Below are positions 1 through 10,638 of a stretch of 64,000 nt of DNA, piece after piece. The notes below the pieces were generated by a model. That model saw only the letters and a program-made list of their open reading frames with translations. It ran no database searches and had not been told where the DNA came from. Origin of the DNA: Periconia sp. R9002. Taxonomy: Eukaryota > Ascomycota > Dothideomycetes > Pleosporales > Periconiaceae. Made by a program: the position numbers and the translations under genes. Position 1 is the stretch's first letter. Every line of letters starts with the position of its first letter. The DNA is taken from assembly GCA_023627715.1 (NCBI GenBank), contig JAMAHW010000001.1, positions 1,178,001-1,242,000 on the forward strand. The letters are read 5' to 3'.

Positions 1-86
1 GTGCCAAAGCACTCGAGGACACTCGCTCAGGTACGTCTAGCACTATCTCCTCGCACACCCGCAAAGAAGGTTTATTCGCTTCGGCG

Positions 87-1613
87 ATGGCCGATTTGCA
101 ACGGAAGAGGGAGGCTAGAGAACGAGAGGCGAGGGAAAAGAACGAAGCCAATGCAACCATCCAAACCACGAATCCCACCGGAGGCACTACTACTACTTCA
201 ACCACCACGATCCGCGACCCAGGCCTTGAGATCCTCCGTCAAGCAATTCAAACTTCCTCCACACTACCAACTCCCAACAACCCCCTTATCCAAACCCACC
301 CGAAAACGACCTCAAAAACTACACCCTCCAAGATCTCCAAACCCAACCCCCACCGGAAGAAAACTACCTCCACACTCAAACAAGCCTCCCTCTCTTCACA
401 CGAGCCTTCTTCCTCTATAACCGTACCTCCCCCACCCGCCGCCCCCACTAAGATGAGACTTACAGACTTGTACCACGTCTTCATGGATACCACGGGTTTC
501 ATCTACGATCTCGAATTCGTCCGACGAAACCCTGTCGAAAATACGTTTGCAAAGTATGATCTCCGGCTGTACGAGAGCAACACGGTACCGCATGTATACT
601 GCACGTTTGTCCGGTATACACCACCATCGCGGGTAAAGGAGATGAAAGTCAGCAGTGCCGCGAACATCCTCCTTCACCCGAACGAGAAGTTTCATTCCAC
701 GGCAACCTCCTCCTCCTCCTCCTCCTCCTCCTCATCTCCAAACTTCCTCCCAGCCTCCAACCCACCTTCACACAACTCAACCACACCACAACCAACCCAA
801 GCAGACCTCCACCGCGCCCACCTCGACGCCTACATCCCCCCGGCCCACACCACCACGTCCCCAACCCCACCCCCAGCCCACCTCCCCTACCGCACCCTCC
901 TCGCCCCCCAAAACTCCCCCTACCCCACCGCCTCCCACGCCTTCCGCCACGCCTTCCACCAAATCACCCTCCTAACCTGGGAAGAACGCACCGAAGACCC
1001 AAGCCCCTCGCCATCCCTCTCCACCCAAAACCTGCGCGCCCGCGCCTTCAACACCGAGCCCTTCCTCTGGACTAACAGACCCGCCCCCGGAGCCCCTTAC
1101 GGCATCTTCCCTGCCCTCCCTGGCATCATCACATCACCTTCGTCGTCGACAGCAGCGTATCCGCTCCTCCCCGCGCTAGACGTCCCCCTATCCCCTTCCT
1201 CAGGCGCGTACGGCGCCTTGCAAGCGCACGAACAAGCTAGAGCGAAAGCCCGCGCTGAGGCGCTGGAAGCGGTGGAGAAAGAAAAGGAGAAAGAGATTAA
1301 ACGCGAGCGTGATCGACTCAGAGCGAGGGAGAACGCGCGTGCTCGAGCGCCGTTATTCAATGGCGTCAACGGCCCACCATCATCATCCCCTCTATCCTCT
1401 TCCCCACTGCGACATTCCACCCCCGCTAGCCCGTGTGGATACCGCACAGTGAGTCCGTCGCCCGTGGTGGTGAGTTGTAGTCCTGGGATGGGGATCTCGA
1501 GGGCGGGGAGTGTGGGTGAGGAGGAGGGGCGGAAGAAGTTCCCGGCTGTGTTTACGCAATTTCCGATGAAGAGAACGGGGAGGGGGTGGCCGAGGGAGCG
1601 GGAGGAGTGGTAG
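87..1613 (+). CDS. Low-complexity protein of unknown function, 508 aa
   Basis: Single open frame from an ATG in good context (cggcgATGgcc) to TAG. The first ~120 residues are basic and Thr/Pro-rich. Residues ~122-190 are the only part that looks folded: it starts MRLTDLYHVFMD and runs through a VRRNP segment and a YDLRLYESN segment typical of a conserved beta-rich core. A serine run encoded by (TCC)n follows, then Pro/Ser-rich linker and a charged helix at ~380-425 rich in Arg, Lys and Glu. I do not recognise the family and assign no function. The start is uncertain: bases 25-36 read ctcag|gtacgt, a strong splice-donor match, so an upstream exon may lie outside the window and the true N-terminus may differ. 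Base composition shifts from C-rich to G-rich along the gene. Confidence 0.72.
   Translation: MADLQRKREAREREAREKNEANATIQTTNPTGGTTTTSTTTIRDPGLEILRQAIQTSSTLPTPNNPLIQTHPKTTSKTTPSKISKPNPHRKKTTSTLKQASLSSHEPSSSITVPPPPAAPTKMRLTDLYHVFMDTTGFIYDLEFVRRNPVENTFAKYDLRLYESNTVPHVYCTFVRYTPPSRVKEMKVSSAANILLHPNEKFHSTATSSSSSSSSSSPNFLPASNPPSHNSTTPQPTQADLHRAHLDAYIPPAHTTTSPTPPPAHLPYRTLLAPQNSPYPTASHAFRHAFHQITLLTWEERTEDPSPSPSLSTQNLRARAFNTEPFLWTNRPAPGAPYGIFPALPGIITSPSSSTAAYPLLPALDVPLSPSSGAYGALQAHEQARAKARAEALEAVEKEKEKEIKRERDRLRARENARARAPLFNGVNGPPSSSPLSSSPLRHSTPASPCGYRTVSPSPVVVSCSPGMGISRAGSVGEEEGRKKFPAVFTQFPMKRTGRGWPREREEW
708..733 (+). repeat. (TCC)n microsatellite inside a coding region
   Basis: Uninterrupted TCC triplets that encode the serine run of the first gene. 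In-frame triplet repeats like this vary in length without breaking the frame. Confidence 0.9.
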
Positions 1614-2138
1614 TGGTGGATGGACGGAGACGTGGTTGAATCTTTCCTGAGATATTCTTTATCGCCCTACCCCTGAAATTGATCATGGTCGAGGGGTTTT
1701 CATTCTTCCCAAATACCTCTATATTCAAAGTTTGGATATAGGAGATATGTATCTACGGGAGGGAGCGCAGAAAGGAAGGATGGACGAAGATGTACATATA
1801 TCTATCTCCCTTTTCTTCCCTATTTTTTAGTGGATGGAAAATGGAAGGCGGGGAAGGATATAATCCACACATGGTACATACAGACACACAATATACCTCG
1901 AGGACTCTTGAAGACGTATGGACTGGAACGGGGGTCTGTCTGAATATCAGACCTTTATATACCATTAAAAAGAATTACAAAGGCAAAATCGTATAAACAC
2001 GAAGAAGCAAAAAAAAAAAAAAAAAGTGTGCGTCATGGATACACGTATAACATAACAAGACTATCTTACACGCATCAAATCCATTCCTCCTCATGATGGA
2101 AGTGCAATACACGTAGAAAATATTTCGAAGTCACTACT
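1614..2138. other. Convergent 3' intergenic region
   Basis: Lies between the 3' ends of two convergent genes. It holds A/T-rich 3'-UTR-like sequence and a 17-base A run at about 2009-2025. I see no gene in it. Confidence 0.6.
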
Positions 2139-4195
2139 CTACTCTACTTCCCTCAAGCGACTCCCACCTCCCGCCAACACACCAGACGACGAAGACGAAG
2201 CGGGCTGTTTATGTTTCTGCAGCGCGATTTTGGCAAAGGACGTCTGCTGTTGCGGTGGTGCTGAGTTTCCATTCACATGCCCTGGAAGCCCTTTCCCACC
2301 ATCATCCGGCGTCCTTCCTATCAAGATAGAACCCGCATCACTCCCACTAACCGTGCTATCCATACTGCCCTTGCGACTCGCAGTCCACACTCCCTCTTGC
2401 CTAAGCAGCCCTTTGATGCCTCCGCTCTTGCGCGCGGGGAGTTCGCCTTTCCCGGCTGTCGCGACGAAGAGGAGGTACTTTAGGTTGGGGAGCGTCTGCC
2501 TGATATCCATGGGACGTAGACCGAGGGCGTTGGAGAGGATTTCAATATCCTTGTTGAGCAGGAAGACGGCGTACTCGAAGCGGTAGCGGACGACGCCTCT
2601 CATGAAGAGCGGGTACGTCCGCGCGGCGTGGTTGGCGGTGGAGCTCGAGGTCGAGGTGTGCACGGCGAGTGGGTCGTCGATGGTGGACGTTGAGCCGTGG
2701 AGAGTGATGGGATATGGCAGGATGACGGAAAGGTATGGAGAGAGGAGTGAAACCACTTGCGCTACGTGATGTAGTGCGGCGGCCGTTTCGTTCTCGTTGG
2801 CGTCGTCGAAGACGCTGTTGGGGAGGGTGAGACCGCGGATAGTGAAGAAGAGGGATTTTCCGGGGACTGGCTCGATGGGGAAAATGGACTGGAGGTCTTC
2901 GCAGACGCGGCGGCGTTGGCCGGTTATGTCTTCTAGAACCTTTTTGTCGGTTTCGAGGAGGGATGCATGGGCTTGTTTGGCAGCGGGGAGGTCGGCTTCA
3001 AGTTGCCTTTCGAGCTCGCGGCCCTGCTGCATGAGTTCGCGGCGTTTTTGGATGCTGGCCTGGAGATCGTCACGTTTTCTGCGCACGGCGTCGACACGGC
3101 GTTTTTCCGCAGCTACAGCAGCTTCGACCATTCTGAGGCGCTCTTGGGCTTCGGGGACCTGCTCAACGGTGTTGATGGCTTCATTGTTGGCTTTGAGTAT
3201 GTCTTCGATTTCCTCCGCGAGGCGATCGCGCGTGGCGAGAGCGTCTTGTATGCAGTCGTCTAGTGTGTTCAGGCGCATCAATGCATCGTACGAAGAACTG
3301 GGTAGTTTTCGTCCCTCTGGATGTTCCTTGGGGGGTGCTAAACTGTCGAGACCAAACTTCTCTGCCACGGGCATATCTATGAAGCTGGTATAGATGCCGT
3401 CCGTCATGTGGAATAGTATGCAATTCTGCGGCAAATATTGCTTGAGATTACCCAGTGTCTTCCCAATGAACTGCAGAGACCTGAGTTGCACAGTCAACTC
3501 GATCAAGTACTGCCAACTCTCGGTGGCCTCGTTCCTTGCCCATACCTTGACTGTCAGCTTGTCGAGCCGGGTAACGCTGGGTCCACACGAGGCAAGATCG
3601 AAGAAGCGGAAATTGGGGTTCATAGCCTTCTCCACCACTTCCGATATATAGACTGGGTCCTCTTGGTTCTCAACGTGCAGGGAGAAGAAGTTATCAGCCA
3701 TGCGACTGCTGGTGATGTCTTCGAGCCTTTTCTGGCGCGTCAAGGGGCTCGCACCGGTCCACTCCAGCGTGCTTCTACGGCGCATTGACTTGTCCTTGCC
3801 CGGCCTCTGCAATTTTTTGGGGGACGTTGGAGAGTGCAGTTCCCCATTGCTATGTCGCGGCGTATCGCCAGACGTCTTCAGGTCGGAAGAGGATCGCGAA
3901 TGAGCAAGGCCCCTATTCTCGCGTTGGGCCAATGCCTTGGTGGGCGATTTGAAAGCACTAGGTATGCCTTCATCGTCGATTGTTCTCGTGCGCGGTCGTG
4001 AGGGAAAGGGAGTGAGGGTGAGGTTGCGGATGGTTATGCCCTGGAGGTGCCTGATCTTGCGATTCTGTAGCCGTCATCATTTCATAAGTAACTTGAACGA
4101 GCGAGTGTTGTATGGATAGATGGATGGAAACACCGGAATAGGCGACGTACGTAGGGAAGCAACCATGGGCGCTCGCGAGGCAATGAATCAGCCAT
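2139..4195 (-). CDS. UVRAG/Vps38-like subunit of the class III PI3-kinase complex, 656 aa, two exons
   Basis: Exons 4195-4151 and 4064-2139, with an 86-nt intron 4150-4065 (donor gtacgt, acceptor ctacag). The 15-codon first exon encodes MADSLPRERPWLLPY. It joins in phase to NRKIRHLQGITIRNLTL, the conserved N-terminal block of fungal UV-radiation-resistance proteins. Without this exon the frame has no ATG at its 5' end, only a TTG at 3932. Layout: C2-like region ~20-240, long coiled coil ~295-415 rich in Glu, Arg and Lys, then a BARA-like C-terminal region ~420-585, and a Gly/Ser/Gln-rich tail. By family knowledge UVRAG/Vps38 binds Vps34-Vps15-Vps30/Atg6 and directs PI3P synthesis in endosomal and vacuolar sorting. 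Atg14 is the alternative in this superfamily, but the C2-type N-terminus favours UVRAG/Vps38. Confidence 0.85.
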
Positions 4196-4586
4196 GCTGC
4201 GTAACTGTGGGCTGGCGGGGCCGGCCGGGAGTGTAGAGTAATGTAACGAGCAATTGTGAGTGCGTAGCTGTGCCTGCGATGGGATGGCCGGATTCACTTG
4301 GGCGCTCTTCGGCCCATGATACGCAAACGGACTGGGCTGGTGGCAGCAGCAACAACGGCAGGACAAGCGACAGCCTCAGCTCATCTCATGATGGCGGAGA
4401 GTTTGAGCTACCACGATGCGGACAGGTGCCGTCGAGTTTGGGGAGCTTGTCCACCTCAATGGAGAAACACCGCGGAGGTGGCCCGTGCGCTCCAATCTCG
4501 ACTTTTGCGAACGTCGACGCCGGCTTTCCATCTCGACTTTCCCATTGACAGCCCGTCATCGCCAAACCCCTAACCCTCCCGTCACA
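4196..4586. promoter_or_regulatory. Shared divergent promoter of the UVRAG-like and mL67/Mhr1 genes
   Basis: 391 bp separate two start codons that face away from each other, so both 5' regions must lie here. I see no obvious TATA box. An open stretch in frame with the mL67/Mhr1 start extends back to an ATG at 4416, so a longer N-terminus cannot be fully excluded. Confidence 0.6.
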
Positions 4587-6177
4587 ATGCCGCGCAATCT
4601 GGCACGGCTGAGGTTCAGGGCCCCTCGGCCGCTGCCGAAGCCATTGGACCTGTCTCGACAAGAAGCCCGCTCTGCGAAACCAGAGGTCCTCGCCCAACAA
4701 CTCTCCAAGCAGGTCCGCCAATTCTCCAGGCCCCTCACCCCCCTTGCCGTTCGCACCGTGGTTGATCCAGAATGGAAGAGGCGGCCTGCGAAAAAGACAA
4801 AGATCAAGCTCTTGCCTCACAAGCCCCTCACCCTTAAAGATCTGGTCGATCCCAAGGGCAAGGCCAAGCACGGCACCATCATCTACGCCTTCCGCAATGA
4901 CAAATCGAATCAGGTCATTTACTCTCTCTCCGAGATGATGGAGGTACGCTTGTTTGCTGGCAAAGCTTCGCGTGCATGTGACTGATCAACGATAGAATTA
5001 CCATCTCGACCAACTTCCCTTCATGGGAAAGCACTCCAAACCCCCTGTGCTCCGTCCAGACGAATGGCTCCCTTATTTCGTGGTTACATTCCCTACTCCA
5101 GAGCAAGGCCAGCAGGCATTCCGCAAGCTGCGCGAATACCGCAAGCTTCACGAAACCTCCTGGCACAAGACCAACCCCGAATGGCTCAAATTGTCGAAAG
5201 AGAACAGGATGAAGAAAATCATGGATCAGGCCGCAAACAGCGTAGCAGATCTCGCTGCAGTTTTGAAACACCAGGAAAAGCAAGCAAACCTGATGAAGAA
5301 AACTTTCGACGAACATCACCAAAGGAGAGACGCGCTCCTGCAGAAGAAATGGGACGAGATCAATGAGCTTGCTGCCAACTCCACAGCCAAGGATAAGAGG
5401 GATGGCGACAATGTCAAGTGGCTGAATACCCAGATCAGCAACCTGACCTGGCAACAGGGCCTCAAACATAACCAGGACGATGTCAACCAACGCCGCCTTG
5501 AAACCGCAAAGCGCAGCCACGAAAACCGCCTCCGCAAAATCGAATTCGCCCAGCGCAAATCCAAGCAATTCAAGGAGTGGGAGGCAAAGCTCTCCGAGCA
5601 AGCCACACTTGCCAACGAGCCCGGCGCCGCCGAGAGGCTGGCCAACCTCAAGGAGCAACGCGCCATCATCAAGGAAGACCTCGCCGACCCCGACCCAGAC
5701 CACCCACCCACCCCCGAAGAAGTCGCCGCCGATCGCGCGAAGCTGAACGAACTCCAAAGCCAAATCCAAAAACTCGAGACCGCCTTCACCGTGAAGGATC
5801 AACTCGACAACCGCACGCACTACATCTTCCAGACCATCCTCCCCCGCCAGCTCAAGACGGAGCCCCCGCAGCCCTTCACCTTGGACGGCGTCTCCGTCAG
5901 CTGGGCCGACCTCCGCGACCTCGAGTACGTCGAGGCCTGGCCCACCGAGGTCGTCATGGACCTCCTCCCCATCAAGAGCGTCAGGCAGGATATCGCCTTC
6001 CTGAGCCGCGACGAGTACCTCGCCGCCGTCGCTGAAGAGACCAGCGCCTTGTTGACGGAGGAGGGCATCGATTATGACCCTGTTCAAGACAACGTCCCAG
6101 CCGGAGCAAAGAAGATGGGCATTTTGGACTCGGTGTCGAGGATGAATCCGTTTGGAAAGCGCGCTGAGGCTGCGTAG
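4587..6177 (+). CDS. MHR1: Mitochondrial large-subunit ribosomal protein mL67 / Mhr1 family, 512 aa
   Basis: Exons 4587-4943 and 4996-6177, 52-nt intron (gtacgc...gatag) joining MME to NYHLD. The N-terminus is basic (MPRNLARLRFRAPRPLPK), fitting a mitochondrial presequence. The core at ~90-185, with GTIIYAFRNDKSNQVIYSLS and LPFMGKHSKPPVLRPDEWLP, matches the family annotated as transcriptional regulation of mitochondrial recombination. A long charged helical stretch follows (~190-400). The C-terminus includes a short YVEAWPTEVVMDLLP block. In yeast the same protein is a mitoribosome component (mL67) and is implicated in mtDNA recombination. Filamentous-fungus members are about twice the length of the yeast one, as here. 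Start chosen at the family-like MPRN. Confidence 0.85.
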
Positions 6178-6495
6178 GGGGTGATGCGGGCTGTTGTGTT
6201 GGCACTTTGTGAAATGTAAAGATATAGGAAAAGGAGATGGACTGGAGACGAACGAATGAGTGGAGAATCGTGTACTATATCTTTGTTCCGTTTTTTATAT
6301 TACTGTTGAGGTTTCACGTGTATGTGTGTGTGTATGTATGTGTGTAGAATATCAAATATCGATGCAAATACAAAGACAAATACGATACAAAACGCTAACA
6401 TCATCGACGAAGCGAGATCAATTATCGTAAATTTGCGCAGTGTTAGTACATATACATAGTCTCCATCCATCTCAATCGCCACTTCCCCCTCCGTC

Positions 6496-6512
6496 GTGTG
6501 TGTGTGTGTGTG
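6496..6512 (+). repeat. (GT)n microsatellite
   Basis: Uninterrupted GT dinucleotides downstream of the mL67/Mhr1 gene. Confidence 0.9.
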
Positions 6513-6760
6513 CTGGGATAAGGGACTGACACCCCACCTTCTAGAACTTCACCTTTCGCTATCTATATCATCAGGCTGTAAAACATAAACATATACGAAA
6601 AAGGAAAATAAACCAGAAATAAACGAGTGGTGGAAAAACCGTGTACTATCATCCCTCAAGCATGTAAGCAAAGACTTATACTCTGTTAGCAAGAGAAAAA
6701 CTATAGATACTTACCTACACTTTAACACAGCTTCAATTTTCTCTCTAGAAGATATGTATG

Positions 6761-6782
6761 TATATATATATATATATATATA
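6761..6782 (+). repeat. (TA)n microsatellite
   Basis: Eleven uninterrupted TA dinucleotides, preceded by gtatg-type imperfect repeats. Confidence 0.9.
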
Positions 6783-7576
6783 CTGTACTGTTAGTTATTC
6801 GATATAAAGAGTTTTTTTCTTTACCTAGGTGGTGTTTGAGGTCTTTGGAGATCGGATGGTTGGGTTTTTGTGTGTGGTTGGGAGTGAGGGAGGGAGAACA
6901 GTAGTAGTTTAGACATATCTGAATGGTCGGATAGCCTACGCTAAGTTTTCTCTTAATATCCAGTGTAGCACTCGTGGAGGCTCACAGGATTATTACACCA
7001 GTCAGATGTAGAACTGCTCGGAGTTAATCACGGGAGCATGCACCATATAGTCCGAAAACAGCTCACTTACCAGCGCGTAGAGGGGGACTGCATTCGCTAG
7101 CGTAATTATGCTCCTACTGGCAAAGCTGCTTCCGCATGCCACATAAACACGGACTTTTGCCTATTTCCCTCCAAGAACGAGTGTGGGGCTGAAACAGTCG
7201 ACGCGTATCATTGCCATTCTAAGGCAAACAGTAATGGGATGAATCCAGCCCAACAGAGGTGTGAAGCAATATCTGGGTTCGAGGATCAATGTAGCAAGCT
7301 GGAAAGCAAGCCAAACGATGCAGGTAAATCCAAATCCGGCGCTTTCAGTTGTTCAGTTCGCTACACTGTCAGGCTGATTGGCTAGGCTAGGTAGGACAAA
7401 GCTTCCAAAATAGATATTGATCAGTACCAACGTCGTTACGGAGGGCTATTTGTCAGAAAATCTTTGCTATTTGTAGAGGTACATATTCTTAGCCCCGAAA
7501 TGGCTGGCTTTCTCGTCATTTCCACTTTTTTGCTGTTTTTGTTGAAGTCGAAAACTCGTCGAATAGTTAAAAAGCC

Positions 7577-8121
7577 ATGCCTATCGTTATATCCGCGCTC
7601 GCGAATACCTGCTGCAGCCTTGTCTTTTTCTCTTTATCAGCAGCCATCATTGCTCAGCATGAGTATAATCATGTGGCAATTTTGCACCTTGTCCTGGTAT
7701 GTACAAACACATCTCCTACCGTTGTTAAGACTCCCAGAGCTAATTAATATCTATGTAGGGAGTTGTTTTCTTTATCATCTGCTTATCAGCATTTATAGCT
7801 ACCTGCAGGGTAAAGGGTGGTGGCGATAAGGAAATCGCAGCTGCCATGTCTGGATTCTTCGCTGTGATCTGGTTCGTCGCTATGATTGTCCTGGTTGCCG
7901 ATGGGTATACGAGGCATCAAATACATCACGAGGTGGCAGACACCAGCAACAACATCCACAAACGCCTCCCCTTCCCTAAGGGTGGTGGTTCACGTCATGG
8001 GGGGGAAGTTCCAATAGCCAAGGCTAAGAATATGAATAAGCTTCCGGACTTATATATCGCTCTGCTCGCCGTCGATGTCATATCTATGTATGTAAGCACA
8101 GATTGTATTTTCATCATCTAA
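7577..8121 (+). CDS. Small four-pass membrane protein, unrecognised, about 160 aa
   Basis: Exons 7577-7696 and 7759-8121. The 62-nt intron has donor gtatgt, branch gctaatt and acceptor ctatgtag, and joins HLHLVL-type sequence to GVVFFIICLLSAF in phase 0. The product has four hydrophobic segments at ~10-27, 36-57, 70-90 and 137-155, joined by short polar loops. The longest loop (~91-136) has a Gly/Arg-rich patch (FPKGGGSRHGG). The second transmembrane helix is split by the intron, so neither exon alone looks like a gene. A further donor (gtaagc, 8095) with a possible branch actgac and acceptor ttag (8168) would replace the last residues and end two codons later. The topology resembles small fungal tetraspan proteins, but I recognise no family and assign no function. 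Confidence 0.6.
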
Positions 8122-8814
8122 ATTGCTAATTTAAAGATGGGAATTGTACTGACTTTACCTATCGTTAGTGTTAAGAATTTACTTATGGTTTGGGGCTGCA
8201 CCTATCTATTTTAGTGAAGGCTTTCCGAGAGTCTCTTTAAAAAGTGCAGCCTATCACTCGAACCCAGACAGGGACTAATTGGGGCTTGGACGTTTCATGA
8301 GTGGACGAAGTGGACTAAGGTCATATATATAACCGCTTATCTATTCGCGTTCGCCCATAATCGTTCACTGTCAACCGCTCATCCATAAACCTCAATTATG
8401 TAAACGTTACACCTGTTTGATATACATGCCTTGCGATGGTCTTAAATTATATATACATCCCTTTCCTATCTTATCTTTTCCTTTTCTCTTCCATTATTAT
8501 GCCTTCCTTTTTGCCTAGACCTTGTGTAGTGTAGTGTAGATGGGTGGGTTGATGGCGGCCGTTGATTCGTTATTCGTCCTCGTCGTCATACGTGTACGGT
8601 TTGGAAGAGATGGTACATGAGTAAGACGTAACTGTTGAGGGTGAAGTGTGTTTGGGTGGATATGTGCGTGGTCGATGGGTTAGTAGTGCGTCTCGGGCAA
8701 AAGACACCATGTGGATGCCTACGTGCGGTCCAACCTCGTTCGATCCATCATTAATCCGCGCCGAACGAGAGAAAGGGGGAAGAAGAAAAAAGCATTGACA
8801 GCACCTCTCCACGC
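8122..8814. other. Convergent 3' intergenic region
   Basis: Between the small membrane protein (+) and the BRCT gene (-). A/T-rich with pyrimidine tracts, and I see no further gene. Confidence 0.5.
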
Positions 8815-10638
8815 TCAAGCAGCCTTCCTCGCACGCGCTGCTTTCTTCTTCGGCTTCGGCTCCGGTTCTTCCTCACTTCCTTCCTCGCTAGCAGCACTCG
8901 GGATCCTGAACTCGTCGCTCTCCAGATCCAACTTGCCTCTCAGAATCGCACGAGGCAGAAACTCTTTATTGAATTTGCGCTTCGCGCCTTTGGCATCGTG
9001 TTCGTGAAGAGCGAGGATGATCGTGTTCTCTGTATCATTATTATAATTGGCCGTCGACTTCGTCACAGTGACTTTCTCTGCACCCGCCGCTTTGCACACG
9101 TTCTCAATCTCGGTGAAATTATCGTATTTTGCCTTGAGGGCCGACGTGAAAACGATGGTGTAACTTTTGAAAAGGGAGGTCTGCGGCTTAGACCATATGG
9201 AGGCGAGGTCGAAACCCCATTCGGATTCTTGGGCTGCGCAGGATGGTATGTAAGAGTTGAGAGGAAGAAACGGGGAAGAGCCGGCGTACTTGGTGGAATC
9301 GATGAGCCATTTGTCGGTTACGATGGGTATGCCTAGAGCAATGGAGTGCAAGAGTTTTGGAGTTTTGTGGAGAGTGCCGTCTGCGACGCTGGGTGAGGGT
9401 TAGTGAATGAGACGGGATACGGTAAGAGAGGGTGGAAGTGTCGGTACAGGGTAAGAGAAGGTGGATACTTACCAGAGGACGTCGCATGTTTCATCGACGA
9501 CTTCGGCGATGGTACCGTGGTTCCTCTTGAGGTACTTGGTGAACTGGGATGGGATTTGAATAGAAGATTTGCTGAATGCCACGTGGGGCTCTTCGGGTCC
9601 AGGATCGCTTGTTCGGGGCTTTTTAGTCCTAGTAGTCGGAGTGTTGGACGGTTCTTGTGCTCTTTTGCGCTTAGACGGAGGCGATTTTGGCGTTGGCGTG
9701 TTATCCTCATCGTCTGTGACTCGAGCTGGTGTTGATTCTTTAGCTAATTTCTCCGCCTTAGGGCCCCGTTTTCCACTCTTTATTGAACTTTTCGTAGCTG
9801 CTGGAGGCTAGAGAAGGTAAAGAGTTAGTAAATGCAGAATCTCACCAAGCATGAGGCGCTTATGCAACACGACTTACAGCAGAGGTTCCTTTGGCTTTGG
9901 CTTTGGTCTCAGGCACCGCGACTTCTATAGCAATCTCTTCCTCCATCTTCGTTTGAGCTGTTGAAAATGGTTCGTGGTAAGGTCCGAATAGGCTGCGATG
10001 CACTGTTGGGGTTTCCTGTACTACTTCTGTGCGAGCTGCAGATGGCAATGGTGTCGAGCGGGACATTGATTCCGGAAGCTTGGTAGATTCATCAAGATCT
10101 TCGTCATCATCCTCAGTCACATCTCCGGAATCATTGGCGTCATTCTGGGTCTCATTTGATTTCCGAGCTTGCTCCTCTGCTGACACGGAAGAAGTCACTT
10201 GGACTTGGGTTGGAGTTCCTCGGGTTAGAACAATCCAGGAATCTGGAACACGGGAACATCGAACAGTATCCTTTTCTCGCAAAAGTATCACTTCAGAATG
10301 CCTTTCTGATGAGGGTTGGAGCATGTAGCCACCGGATGGAGGCTCGCCTGCGCTTAGCGAGGGATGAGGTTGGATCTCCAAGGCATCATTCATAGCCTCA
10401 AGGACCACGCCCCACGATTTAAAAGCTGTTTGATTGTTAGATGATTTTCTACCCTAAAGACCACACTGCTCCACTCACTCATGGCGCAGATGATTTGCGT
10501 CTCGTCATCAGGTTCTGTCGATGTTTGATCCCAGCCAGCAGGTCCTCGGACGAAGAATACCTTTTGGTCAACCCGACCTGGCTGGTACTGGCGCGTTTGA
10601 CGGCCTGCTGTATCCTGGTGGACGAAATACAAGGCCAT
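8815..10638 (-). CDS. Tandem-BRCT nuclear protein, 538 aa, four exons
   Basis: Exons 10638-10479, 10425-9878, 9807-9473 and 9388-8815; introns of 53, 70 (branch tactaac) and 84 nt. Summed length is 1617 nt. The N-terminal ~110 residues look folded (starts MALYFVHQDTAG). An acidic Ser/Thr-rich linker follows (~130-200, DDDEDLDE), then a basic NLS-like stretch (~255-285, SKRKRAQ and TKKPR). The C-terminus carries two BRCT-type units: the first around 325-400 with the LHSIALGIPIVTDKWL signature (conserved G and W), the second around 415-500. The tail is Lys/Glu/Ala-rich. Such pairs bind phosphorylated tails of DNA-damage proteins; MDC1/Mdb1-like or another checkpoint adaptor is my inference. I see no FHA signature in the N-terminal region. 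Confidence 0.75.

Larger units (their letters stand above)
6178..7576. other. Intergenic region with dinucleotide repeats
   Basis: 3' flank of the mL67/Mhr1 gene and 5' flank of the small membrane-protein gene. It contains a (GT)n tract at 6496-6512 and a (TA)n tract at 6761-6782. The rest is A/T-rich with scattered stops in all frames, and I see no gene. Confidence 0.6.

Noticed and set aside
1..420. 139-codon Pro/Arg/Lys frame at the window start
   Set aside because: Overlaps the 508-residue frame, has low-complexity composition and no family features.
2797..3393. 198-codon Ser/Arg-rich frame antisense to the UVRAG-like gene
   Set aside because: Mirror of the coiled-coil coding region.
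4915..6087. 390-codon open frame antisense to the mL67/Mhr1 gene
   Set aside because: It is the mirror of a codon-biased real gene, is Leu/Gly/Val-rich, runs across the sense intron and resembles no family.
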